Below are positions 1 to 6,044 of a stretch of 8,675 nucleotides of DNA, piece by piece. The number at the start of each line of letters is the position of its first letter. Within the stretch, counting starts at the first letter, position 1. The position numbers and the translations under genes are program-made. The notes under the pieces are model-generated. The model had not been told where the DNA came from and searched no databases. It was given only the letters and a program-made list of their open reading frames with translations. The DNA comes from Ferrovum sp. (GTDB taxonomy: Bacteria; Pseudomonadota; Gammaproteobacteria; Burkholderiales; Ferrovaceae), in contig DAIDKJ010000047.1 of NCBI GenBank assembly GCA_027450105.1, positions 1-8,675 of the forward strand. Reading direction: 5' to 3'.

Positions 1-2040
1 GGTGCGCCGGGAAATGTCGATGGCATCCGCCACCAACCCAGGGTCCCCGCGCATCAGGGTGATTCCTGCCGCATGCATGGCAACGTCGGTTCCCATGGCC
101 ATGGCCATTCCCACATCCGCGGCAGCCAGCGCTGGCGCGTCGTTGACGCCATCGCCCACCATGGCCACCGTGTTCCCTTCGGCCCTCAGTTGCTCCACGA
201 TGCGCACTTTATCCGCAGGCAATACCTGCGCATAAATCCCGTCCAACCCCAAGGGCTTGCCGATGATTTCCGCACTCATTTGATGGTCACCCGTGACCAT
301 GAGGCAGCGAATCCCTTGGGCATGAAGCTGTGCGATAGCACTCGCAGCGCCTGAACGCAGGGTATCCTGGAAAGCCAGGAAACCCAGCAATTGCGGGGGC
401 CCGGAAACATCGGCCAGCCAGGACAGGGTGAAACCCTGGGCACGCAGACTGTTGGCACTGGCCTGTGCATCGGGGTCCAGGCCCAGTTCCTGCATCAGCA
501 GCGCACTGCCCAGACGCAACTCACGCAACCCGAGCGTGGCGGCAACACCACGGCCGGGAATGGCGCGAATCTGCCCGGCGAAATCCGGCATGATTCCTTC
601 CGTCCGAGCGGCTTGCAGCACTGCACGCGCCAAAGGATGCTCACTGCCGGCCAACAGGGCAGCAGCGTCCGTCAGCAGCGTCGTGCGGGTTCCCACCAGT
701 GCCTGTGCCTCTACTAACCGGGGCTGTCCTTCGGTCAGGGTTCCCGTTTTATCGAACACAACGACTTGCACGTTGCGTGCAATTTCCAGTACTTCCGCAT
801 CCTTGATCAGAATCCCTTGACGGGCAGCCACCCCCGTGCCCACCATCATGGCTGTGGGCGTTGCCAGACCCAAAGCGCAGGGACAAGCAATGACCAATAC
901 CGACACCGCATTTAAAATGGCCACTTCACCGTTGCCTGCAACGATCCACCAACCCAACCCGGTAATCGCCGCCAGCACAATGATGACCGGCACGAACACG
1001 GCGCTAACCCGATCTACCAAGCGCTGAATCGGAGCCTTCTTGGCCTGTGCCGTTTCGACCAGGCGGATAATTCGCGCAAGAGCTGTTTCGGACCCAACCG
1101 CCAGGGTTTTTATCAGGAGCAGTCCATCCGCGTTGACAGAGCCGCCGGTCACCCCGCTCCCCGATTGCTTCAATACGGGCTGGCTTTCCCCGGTAATGAG
1201 GGACTCGTCCACCAGACTGCTGCCCTCCAGGACCACCCCATCCACCGGCATGCGCTCGCCAGGACGCACCACCACCCAATCCCCCAGCGCGACCTGGCTA
1301 ATGGCCACTTCCATATCACGCCCATCCCGTCGCACCCGGGCCACCTCGGGCTGCAATTTGGCCAGTGCCTGAAGCGCTGCAGTCGTCTGGTGCTTGGCTC
1401 TTGATTCCAGTGCCTTGCCTAAAAGCACCAGCGAAATCACCAGTGCCGAAGCTTCGAAATACAGGTGTCTGTGCATACCAGACAAGCCTGGAAACAGCCA
1501 GAGGTAAAGGCTGAGACCGAACCCGGCGCTAGTCCCCAAAGCCACCAGCAGGTCCATATTCCCGGTTCCACTGCGCAGGGCATACCAACCAGAACGATAA
1601 AAACGAGCCCCCAGCCAAAACTGAACGTGCGTTGCCAAGGCAAACTGGACCCAGGGCGGCAGACTCCAGTCCTGCCCCCCTAACTGGCCCAGCATGGGAA
1701 GGACCAAGGGGAGGGACAGCAGCAGCGCGATGCTGACTCGCCACCAGTCGTGAGCACCTGATGACACGGGACGTTCGCCCGCAGATCGGCGCTGCTCTGG
1801 CTGTGCCTGATAGCCAGCGTTTTCCACAGCCTTTTGCAAGATTTCAAAGGTAATCGGTATCCTGGAAGTAACCGTGGCTTTCTCTGTGGCCAGATTCACA
1901 CTGGCATCAACCACCTGCGGCACAGCCAGCAAAGCCTTTTCCACATGAGCCACACAGGAAGCACAGGTCATCCCTTCAATCTGCAAAGTCCAATCCGTGT
2001 GCTCCGGGATTGGGGAAGACTGGCCGACGTTCTGGCTCAT
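1..2040 (-). CDS. copA: Cu(+)-exporting P1B-type ATPase CopA, C-terminus cut by the window edge
   Basis: ATP-driven export of Cu(+) from the cytoplasm across the inner membrane. Translating the minus strand from ATG 2038-2040 gives 680 codons open to the edge. Visible in order: N-terminal HMA metal-binding domain (residues about 18-80) with GMTCASC, Cys26 and Cys29; membrane segments from about 101; actuator loop with TGES (283-286); the copper-site CPC (386-388) in the motif ACPCALG; phosphorylation motif DKTGTLTEG with Asp430; the SEHPLA motif (His468-Pro469) of the nucleotide domain; TGDH (583-586); hinge GDGVND (629-634). CPC plus the HP motif fits P1B ATPases, and the MTCASC HMA fits the Cu(+) subgroup rather than Zn/Cd exporters. 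Copper-ATPases usually have about 65-75 more residues (TM7-TM8), which lie outside the window, so the C-terminal metal-site residues cannot be checked. The start is supported by TAGGAG at 2048-2053. It is divergent from copZ. The final stretch reads GTDVAMHAAGITLMRGDP instead of the E. coli-like version, which I take as subfamily variation. Confidence 0.95.
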   Translation of the reverse strand, partial: MSQNVGQSSPIPEHTDWTLQIEGMTCASCVAHVEKALLAVPQVVDASVNLATEKATVTSRIPITFEILQKAVENAGYQAQPEQRRSAGERPVSSGAHDWWRVSIALLLSLPLVLPMLGQLGGQDWSLPPWVQFALATHVQFWLGARFYRSGWYALRSGTGNMDLLVALGTSAGFGLSLYLWLFPGLSGMHRHLYFEASALVISLVLLGKALESRAKHQTTAALQALAKLQPEVARVRRDGRDMEVAISQVALGDWVVVRPGERMPVDGVVLEGSSLVDESLITGESQPVLKQSGSGVTGGSVNADGLLLIKTLAVGSETALARIIRLVETAQAKKAPIQRLVDRVSAVFVPVIIVLAAITGLGWWIVAGNGEVAILNAVSVLVIACPCALGLATPTAMMVGTGVAARQGILIKDAEVLEIARNVQVVVFDKTGTLTEGQPRLVEAQALVGTRTTLLTDAAALLAGSEHPLARAVLQAARTEGIMPDFAGQIRAIPGRGVAATLGLRELRLGSALLMQELGLDPDAQASANSLRAQGFTLSWLADVSGPPQLLGFLAFQDTLRSGAASAIAQLHAQGIRCLMVTGDHQMSAEIIGKPLGLDGIYAQVLPADKVRIVEQLRAEGNTVAMVGDGVNDAPALAAADVGMAMAMGTDVAMHAAGITLMRGDPGLVADAIDISRRT

Positions 2041-2047
2041 CGTTATT

Positions 2048-2053
2048 CTCCTA
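2048..2053 (-). promoter_or_regulatory. Ribosome binding site of copA
   Basis: On the minus strand TAGGAG lies 7 bases before the ATG at 2038-2040. It fixes the copA start, because the encoded HMA domain begins about 18 residues later, as is usual for the family. Confidence 0.75.
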
Positions 2054-2069
2054 GTTCATCCAGCATTGC

Positions 2070-2119
2070 ACGTGGGGCGCTCGAGCCACGTTAAACCAAA
2101 TCATACAAACAGGGTCCAA
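2070..2119 (-). promoter_or_regulatory. Candidate copA promoter with a small dyad at the expected start of transcription
   Basis: On the minus strand TTGGAC (2114-2119) and TTTAAC (2090-2095) are separated by 18 bases, a weak sigma70-like pair about 50 bases before the copA start. An inverted repeat ACGTGG/CCACGT with a 10-base loop (2070-2091) overlaps the end of the -10 element and the predicted transcription start. It could be an operator or a leader hairpin. The promoter match is modest, and a different start site is quite possible. Confidence 0.25.
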
Positions 2120-2205
2120 CCGAGACCCATGCGGAAAAGCAAAGCGACCCCATCCTTGTCCGAGTCCGCCGCATGGCCCAAAGCCGCTCTTTTCCCAGGC
2201 CCCAC

Positions 2206-2232
2206 CCTCTTGACAGACGGGCTGTGAAAAGG
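2206..2232. promoter_or_regulatory. Imperfect 27-base dyad over the copZ promoter, candidate copper-responsive operator
   Basis: CCTCTTGACAG (2206-2216), five bases ACGGG, then CTGTGAAAAGG (2222-2232). The arms pair at 9 of 11 positions, and the inner ACAG/CTGT is perfect. The dyad covers the -35 hexamer and most of the spacer of the copZ promoter. This position suits a repressor or a MerR-type activator. No regulator gene for it is in the window, and the arms do not match the CCTTCC/GGAAGG arms known for CueR sites, so the binding protein is unknown. Confidence 0.45.
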
Positions 2233-2240
2233 TTTAAAGT
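2210..2240 (+). promoter_or_regulatory. Promoter of copZ
   Basis: A perfect -35 TTGACA at 2210-2215. The -10 is either TTTAAA at 2233-2238 (17-base spacer, normal sigma70) or TAAAGT at 2235-2240 (19-base spacer, as in promoters activated by MerR-family proteins). The -35, spacer length and TTTAA at the -10 resemble the E. coli copA promoter layout as I remember it. Transcription would start near 2245, leaving a leader of about 20 bases that holds the ribosome binding site. Confidence 0.6.
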
Positions 2241-2255
2241 AGTCGCACATCGCTT

Positions 2256-2261
2256 AAGGAG
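2256..2261 (+). promoter_or_regulatory. Ribosome binding site of copZ
   Basis: AAGGAG lies 5 bases before the ATG at 2267, a strong match that fixes the start. Confidence 0.8.
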
Positions 2262-2266
2262 AGTCC

Positions 2267-2473
2267 ATGATCCAGTTGCATATTCCCGCCATGACCTGTG
2301 CCCATTGTGTGGGTCGCGTCACCCGTGCCGTGCAAGGGGTTGACCCTGCAGCCCAGGTGGTGGTTGATTTGGCCAGCAAACAGGTCCAGGTTGAATCTTC
2401 TCATGCACTTCCAGAATTGGCAAAAGCTCTGGAGGCGGCAGGATACCCTCCCACCAACCAGACTACCGGGTAA
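2267..2473 (+). CDS. copZ: Small HMA-domain copper chaperone, CopZ-like
   Basis: A 68-residue soluble cytoplasmic protein made of one heavy-metal-associated (HMA) domain. The metal-binding loop MTCAHC is at residues 9-14, with Cys11 and Cys14. The His between the two Cys is common in CopZ/Atx1-type chaperones, in contrast to the MTCASC of the neighbouring ATPase. The domain ends in the usual AGYP signature near residue 60, so it is full length. By family knowledge such proteins bind Cu(+) and pass it to the HMA domain of CopA or to a copper sensor. The divergent position next to copA supports this partner. It has its own strong promoter and ribosome binding site. A mercury-binding MerP role is unlikely because there is no signal peptide and no mer gene nearby. 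Confidence 0.88.
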   Translation: MIQLHIPAMTCAHCVGRVTRAVQGVDPAAQVVVDLASKQVQVESSHALPELAKALEAAGYPPTNQTTG

Positions 2474-2547
2474 CGTCAGAGAATTTATGGCGCCCCCATC
2501 TCTTCGGAATTTCCCATCATTCCATTAGCTCCGGTTCTGATCAAATC

Positions 2548-3108
2548 ATGATGACCATATTCCCCAAACCATCCCTTCCTCGACGACTCCGGATACTGGG
2601 ACCCGTATTCGCCTTGAGCCTGTTGAGCGTCTCTCACTTGCAGGCCGATGAATTTCGCCATGGCCCCCACGAGCATCCGTTTCGGGAACATGACGTGCGT
2701 CGATTCAGACCCCATGAACTGGAATTATGGCGCGGCGGTGTGTGGCGTCATGAATGGCATGAAGGCCGTTTGGGTTGGTGGTGGGCTGTGGGCGGTGTGT
2801 GGTATTTTTACGAACGCCCCATCTATCCTTACCCGATGGTTGTCGCGAATGTGGTATACACTCCTCCCGTGGCAGTAGTCACCCCAACTTATCCCGTGCA
2901 GATGATGGCCCCACCTGCACCTCCGGTATCTCCTCAAGGAACGACAGTCGTCGCGCCCATGGCTCCCCCCCCACCCGGAGGACCCGGCCCCGAAGCGCAG
3001 CTCTATTATTATTGTGATTCTGCGGGCGCCTATTACCCTGCGATCACGCAATGCCCCCAACCGTGGCGCAGGGTTCCTCTGATGCCCCCCACCTCCGGTG
3101 GCCGCTAG
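2548..3108 (+). CDS. Secreted His- and Pro-rich protein of unknown function
   Basis: A 186-residue protein with a likely Sec signal peptide: basic PRRLR (11-15), a hydrophobic core at about 16-29, and probable cleavage after Ala33. The mature part begins with a His-rich stretch (seven His between residues 38 and 71), followed by an aromatic block with RLGWWWAVGGVWYFYE (74-89) and PIYPYP (91-96). Next come a Pro-rich linker (106-149) and a C-terminal YYYCDSAGAYYPAITQCP motif (153-170) with Cys156 and Cys169. This W/Y-block, Pro-linker and CDS-YYP-QCP layout recurs in uncharacterised periplasmic or outer-membrane-associated proteins of Proteobacteria. I know of no proven function. It starts 74 bases after copZ on the same strand. 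I see no good Shine-Dalgarno before ATG 2548 (ATG 2551 is an alternative) and no terminator after copZ, so cotranscription is possible. Metal binding by the His stretch is inference only. Confidence 0.8.
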   Translation: MMTIFPKPSLPRRLRILGPVFALSLLSVSHLQADEFRHGPHEHPFREHDVRRFRPHELELWRGGVWRHEWHEGRLGWWWAVGGVWYFYERPIYPYPMVVANVVYTPPVAVVTPTYPVQMMAPPAPPVSPQGTTVVAPMAPPPPGGPGPEAQLYYYCDSAGAYYPAITQCPQPWRRVPLMPPTSGGR

Positions 3109-3170
3109 CCCTTAGTACCGATACTCCCGACACACGTTTTTTCTTGCGTATCATGCCGGTGAAACCGCTG

Positions 3171-3875
3171 TCAATGGCCATACAGACAGAGTTTTTCAAG
3201 ATCGAGAATCGTGATGTTTCGGCCCTGCACCTGAATCAATCCCTGGGAAGCCAATTCCTGAAGCATTCTGGAGAAGGTTTCGGCCGAGATGTTCAACCGT
3301 GAAGCAATGACCGCCTTTGCAGCAGGTAAGCGAAGATTCGTGACGGGGCCCGTACCAGTCTGTCCGGAATCTTCCTGAGAAAGCAAAAAACCGATCAAGC
3401 GCTGAGTAGCCGTGTTCAACGAATAAGCTGCCACATCACTGACCAGGCCGTGAAGACGAATGCTCAGACCCGCCAGCATTTTCAGGGCGAAGGATTTGTT
3501 GCCTTCGATTTCTTCAAACAATACGGCTTTGGAAACATGCACCAACAGACTGTCTTCCAGCGATTGTGCGTAGACTGGATACGGTCGTTCCAGAAACATC
3601 ACGGCCTCACCAAACGTTTGACCGGCCGCAATGATCTCCACAATTTTTTCGGTGCCTGTGCGCGACAAAAAAGTCAGCTTGATCTGCCCATACACCACCA
3701 GATAAAACCCGTTGGACTGATCCCCTTTTTGAAACAGAATGGTTCCCTTGGGCGCACGAATCTCCTTGCAACCCCGGGCAATGCGCTCGATCTCTTCGGG
3801 CGAGATTTCCCGAAACAGGGTAGATTGCGCCAGTAGGCTCTGGAGTTTCGTCGGTGCGTGCGTTGATACCATCAT
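3171..3875 (-). CDS. Crp/Fnr-family transcriptional regulator, DNR-like
   Basis: A 234-residue regulator. The N-terminal cyclic-nucleotide-type beta-barrel sensor domain (about 17-130) includes GTILFQKGD (44-52) and FGEAVMFLERPYPVYA (88-103). A long dimer helix follows (about 130-165), then a winged helix-turn-helix (about 155-225). The recognition helix reads SAETFSRMLQELA (197-209); Glu199, Ser202 and Arg203 match the E-x-x-S-R of FNR that contacts TTGA half-sites. Only Cys36 and Cys230 are present, so there is no [4Fe-4S] cluster of the FNR type, and the FGEA region differs from the cAMP pocket of CRP. This fits the DNR/NnrR group, which responds to nitric oxide. The membrane protein gene ends 9 bases upstream. 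No Shine-Dalgarno is visible, so translation may be coupled; ATG at 3872 is an equally good start. It is the last gene of the operon, and its cognate-looking box lies before the first. Confidence 0.88.
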   Translation of the reverse strand: MMVSTHAPTKLQSLLAQSTLFREISPEEIERIARGCKEIRAPKGTILFQKGDQSNGFYLVVYGQIKLTFLSRTGTEKIVEIIAAGQTFGEAVMFLERPYPVYAQSLEDSLLVHVSKAVLFEEIEGNKSFALKMLAGLSIRLHGLVSDVAAYSLNTATQRLIGFLLSQEDSGQTGTGPVTNLRLPAAKAVIASRLNISAETFSRMLQELASQGLIQVQGRNITILDLEKLCLYGH

Positions 3876-3884
3876 CGCGACAGA

Positions 3885-5186
3885 TTATGCCGTTGGAAGC
3901 GATCTGGCAATTTTTTGCACCCTTTTATAGGTCATGGCCGAACCAAGCAGGTTTGATCCCAACCACCAGGCATCGATCGCCCACAAGACTCCGGCACCTC
4001 GAGACAGGGAAGGAAACCAGCAGGCCAATACCAGAAGCAGCAAGCTGAACCCATAAAACGCTGCCTGTTGTTGCACCCGATAGGGAGCTTGAAGCTCACG
4101 CACATTGGGAATGATTCCTGATCGCGGATACGTTGACTGAAGATGAAACCAGGTCAGGAAAGGAATGATTTTGTACAACATGCCATGGATCACGGCCACC
4201 AGAAAACCGGGAAGAAGCAGTACCCCCATCGTCAGGCGCAGGTTTTCTATCCTGTCCTGTGGGGCCCATGGAAGCAGCAAACCAATGACACCACCCAATA
4301 GCAGCGCCACCATGCCAATTTTCCAGAAATAAATGGCCACATCCATCACTTTGCGTTTACGTTGCCCCAAAAGACGCAAGGTGACACTGGAAAACAGGAT
4401 ACACCCCAAAGCCAGCACCACATTGCATCCGTCCTCCAAGCGGCCCATCTCTGGATTCGAGACTCCGGATATCAGTGTTTTAAGTACCAGGACAACCATC
4501 AGGCCAGGAACAAGAAACCGCACGACAGGCTTCGGGTAGGCAGGAGTCAAAAGAAATAGCGGTATCAATGCATAAGCAACCCCCATGACCAGAAACGTGG
4601 ACCAAGCAAAAACCCCCCACTGCGGGTGTAGGTTTGCCCAGCGCTCATAGGAAATCGGTAGTCCATGGTCGCGCATCATCAGTAACGTCAGCCCCATTCC
4701 CACAGTAAGTGCCAAGCCCACCAGAGCATGGCGCAGGGCATCCAGAAAAACGTTTGGCGCGCAGACTGGACGCAGGCTAAGCAAGAAGGAAACCAGTAGC
4801 ACGCCAAACCCCATGCATAAACTGCCCGCGCAAAACACCATGAGCCACGATTCGGACCAAAGAAATGAAGTGGCTAGGCTGATGGCCCCAAGCGTGAGAG
4901 GCCAATGGATGAGGCGCGCCGTCAGCACAGGACGCGGCAGGGCCAAACCTGCCAGCACCGGCAATAGTTGCAACAAGGCACCCACCATCACCATGGAAGT
5001 AAATCCCAACGTGAGAAGATGCGTTGCTGCCAAAGCGGCAGGCGCATGACGCGAGCGCATCAGGTCCGGACCCATCACAATGAGCAGCACCGCAGCGCTC
5101 AGAAGAAACCAGGGGGCTGTCAAAAAAAACCGGAATGGACCGGAAATGGGAGGAGCTTGCTGAAAGGATAAACCAGTGGGGATCAC
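3885..5186 (-). CDS. Polytopic membrane protein, NnrS-like / heme-copper oxidase subunit I-like
   Basis: A 433-residue protein with about 12 hydrophobic segments and almost no soluble domain. Histidines lie in or beside membrane helices: ATHLLTLGF (His56), LHPQWGVFAW (His187), and IHGMLYKIIPFLTWFHLQ (His334 and His348). These resemble the patterns in NnrS and in uncharacterised proteins related to cytochrome oxidase/NO reductase subunit I, so heme or metal binding is plausible but not shown. NnrS-type proteins are linked to tolerance of nitric oxide and its metal adducts. The start is GTG at 5184-5186. An in-frame TGA lies six codons upstream, so little extension is possible, and there is no clear Shine-Dalgarno. 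The DUF2249 gene ends 15 bases before it, and the regulator begins 9 bases after its stop. I am sure of the membrane protein and its operon, less sure of the exact family. Confidence 0.75.
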   Translation of the reverse strand: MIPTGLSFQQAPPISGPFRFFLTAPWFLLSAAVLLIVMGPDLMRSRHAPAALAATHLLTLGFTSMVMVGALLQLLPVLAGLALPRPVLTARLIHWPLTLGAISLATSFLWSESWLMVFCAGSLCMGFGVLLVSFLLSLRPVCAPNVFLDALRHALVGLALTVGMGLTLLMMRDHGLPISYERWANLHPQWGVFAWSTFLVMGVAYALIPLFLLTPAYPKPVVRFLVPGLMVVLVLKTLISGVSNPEMGRLEDGCNVVLALGCILFSSVTLRLLGQRKRKVMDVAIYFWKIGMVALLLGGVIGLLLPWAPQDRIENLRLTMGVLLLPGFLVAVIHGMLYKIIPFLTWFHLQSTYPRSGIIPNVRELQAPYRVQQQAAFYGFSLLLLVLACWFPSLSRGAGVLWAIDAWWLGSNLLGSAMTYKRVQKIARSLPTA

Positions 5187-5201
5187 GCAGAAAAGTACCA
5201 G

Positions 5202-5435
5202 TCAATTCCGGCTGTTATCAAGCCAGATAAGAATTTCAAAATCTCCGGATGGAACACATCGGGTTTCATGACAGTAGCCTTCCCGCGCCAGTATGGCGTA
5301 CAAAGGGTAAGGTTCCCGCCGGTTGAGCATGCGAATGCGTTGCTCATTACCCAACCGACACAAGGTTTCCAGAACCTGTTCCAAGGGTTCTGGTGGCTCG
5401 AGGTCTCGGGTATCGAGAAAAATTTCCTCAGACAT
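5202..5435 (-). CDS. DUF2249 domain protein
   Basis: A 77-residue protein that is a single DUF2249 domain (TusA/SirA-like fold by family knowledge). Visible signatures are FLDTRDLEPPEPLEQ (6-20), the RREPYPLYAIL block (39-49), and a C-terminal strand FEILIWLD (66-73). The Cys of true TusA sulfur carriers is not at its usual place; Cys26, Cys55 and Cys60 are elsewhere. DUF2249 proteins commonly sit next to hemerythrins and NO or nitrite reduction genes, but their biochemical role is unproven. I chose ATG 5433-5435 because it forms a TGATG overlap with the hemerythrin stop, a classic sign of translational coupling. A GTG at 5439-5441 would add two residues. Confidence 0.85.
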   Translation of the reverse strand: MSEEIFLDTRDLEPPEPLEQVLETLCRLGNEQRIRMLNRREPYPLYAILAREGYCHETRCVPSGDFEILIWLDNSRN

Positions 5436-5881
5436 CAGCACTTGCTGTCAAGAAGTTGCATGCTTTCCAGAAGCGATTTCGATTGACTGGCCAACACTTG
5501 GTCCGCCATGCGATACAGGATATTTTCTTCTTTCAGGTTATGTTGCTGCATGAGGGGCAAGAGCGTATCGGCGCCACCGAGGAACTTTTCCTTATCCTGA
5601 TCAGCCAGTGCCTGTTGCAAGGCTTGCAGAATCTGGCGCATCTGCTCGTGCTCCTGGCGCATGATTTGCGTTGGACCTGCACGCTGTCCGGTGGCCGCTT
5701 CAAACGCCGGAAACAGGACCTGCTCTTCCCGTTCGAAATGGCGTTGGGTGCTGGAACAAAATTGTTGCCAAAGCTTCCTTGTCTGCTCCCATTGGCTTTG
5801 GGCTACCGCGCTTTCGGCTTCGATGAAAGCCTGATCACAATGGCCATGTTCGGCCGCCAAATAGTCGCTGATCTGGTTCAT
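5435..5881 (-). CDS. Hemerythrin-like HHE domain protein
   Basis: A 148-residue soluble four-helix protein expected to hold a carboxylate-bridged di-iron site that binds oxygen or nitric oxide. Candidate ligands in order: EHGHCD (His12 or His14, Asp16), HFERE (His48, Glu52), QEHEQM (His78), and HNLKE (His114, Glu118). This is the full H / HxxxE / H / HxxxE pattern, so the site looks intact. Members of the HHE group include oxygen or NO sensors and the iron-sulfur repair protein YtfE/RIC, but the YtfE N-terminal domain with its Cys pair is absent here. The start is ATG 5879-5881, preceded by GAGGA at 5887-5891. An upstream ATG at 5917 would lie inside the -10 element of the proposed promoter, so it is rejected. 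It is the first gene of the four-gene operon. Confidence 0.88.
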   Translation of the reverse strand: MNQISDYLAAEHGHCDQAFIEAESAVAQSQWEQTRKLWQQFCSSTQRHFEREEQVLFPAFEAATGQRAGPTQIMRQEHEQMRQILQALQQALADQDKEKFLGGADTLLPLMQQHNLKEENILYRMADQVLASQSKSLLESMQLLDSKC

Positions 5882-5886
5882 GGGAG

Positions 5887-5891
5887 TCCTC
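5887..5891 (-). promoter_or_regulatory. Ribosome binding site deciding the hemerythrin start
   Basis: Minus-strand GAGGA lies 5 bases before ATG 5879-5881. The longer reading from 5917 has no such site. Confidence 0.65.
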
Positions 5892-5915
5892 TTCAGGGTT
5901 GGATGGATCAGGTCC

Positions 5916-5957
5916 ATTCTAGCGAAACGGTGCTGAACAAAAATTGAGATCCGTCAA
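5916..5957 (-). promoter_or_regulatory. FNR/DNR-type box and class II-like promoter of the hemerythrin operon
   Basis: On the minus strand TTGACGGATCTCAA (5944-5957) has TTGA/TCAA arms six bases apart, close to the FNR/DNR consensus TTGAT-N4-ATCAA. Exactly 22 bases later comes TAGAAT (5916-5921), a good -10. With a start about 7 bases after it (near 5909), the box centre falls at about -41.5, the standard place for class II activation by FNR-family proteins. The -35 region is poor (ATTTTT), as expected for an activator-dependent promoter. The leader would be about 28 bases and carry the GAGGA site. Confidence 0.65.
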
Positions 5958-5969
5958 GAAAACCATAGA

Positions 5970-6021
5970 GAAAACCCTGGGGACTGCTGAGGTCATCGCT
6001 TCTTGGCAAGTCCCGTCCAGG
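5970..6021 (-). terminator. Possible terminator after the dehalogenase gene
   Basis: Minus-strand arms CCTG (6018-6021) with GGGACT (6009-6014) pair with AGTCCC (5980-5985) and CAGG (5976-5979). This gives 10 base pairs with a 3-base bulge and a 23-base loop, followed by GTTTTC. The loop is long and the T-tract short, so this is weak. It lies 23 bases after the dehalogenase stop and just before the hemerythrin promoter, a sensible place for one. Confidence 0.35.
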
Positions 6022-6044
6022 TAACTCGTTGTCGTACATTGGCG

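Noticed and set aside
1..2040. Long reading frames on the plus strand and shorter ones in other minus frames opposite copA
   Set aside because: They are shadows of the copA frame; their translations have no domain pattern and are rich in residues produced by GC-biased codons.
2536..2550. FNR-box-like TGATCAAATCA just before the secreted-protein gene
   Set aside because: The arms are not spaced as TTGA-N6-TCAA, and the first arm lacks the TTGA core.
2725..3060. Open frame of 111 codons opposite the secreted-protein gene
   Set aside because: It is the complement of the Pro-rich and aromatic coding region, with no ribosome binding site or recognisable motif.
3089..3101. CCACC-TCC-GGTGG hairpin at the end of the secreted-protein gene
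   Set aside because: It is a 5-bp stem inside the coding sequence with no T-tract; it is best explained by Pro/Gly codons.
3109..3170. Possible bidirectional terminator between the convergent genes, with TTTTTT and a GATAC/GTATC pair
   Set aside because: The T-run lies inside the loop, the stem is only 5 bp and AT-rich, and no GC-rich stem precedes the run.
5882..5917. Twelve-residue N-terminal extension of the hemerythrin-like protein
   Set aside because: Its ATG overlaps the proposed -10 element and would precede the transcription start; the later ATG has a good ribosome binding site.
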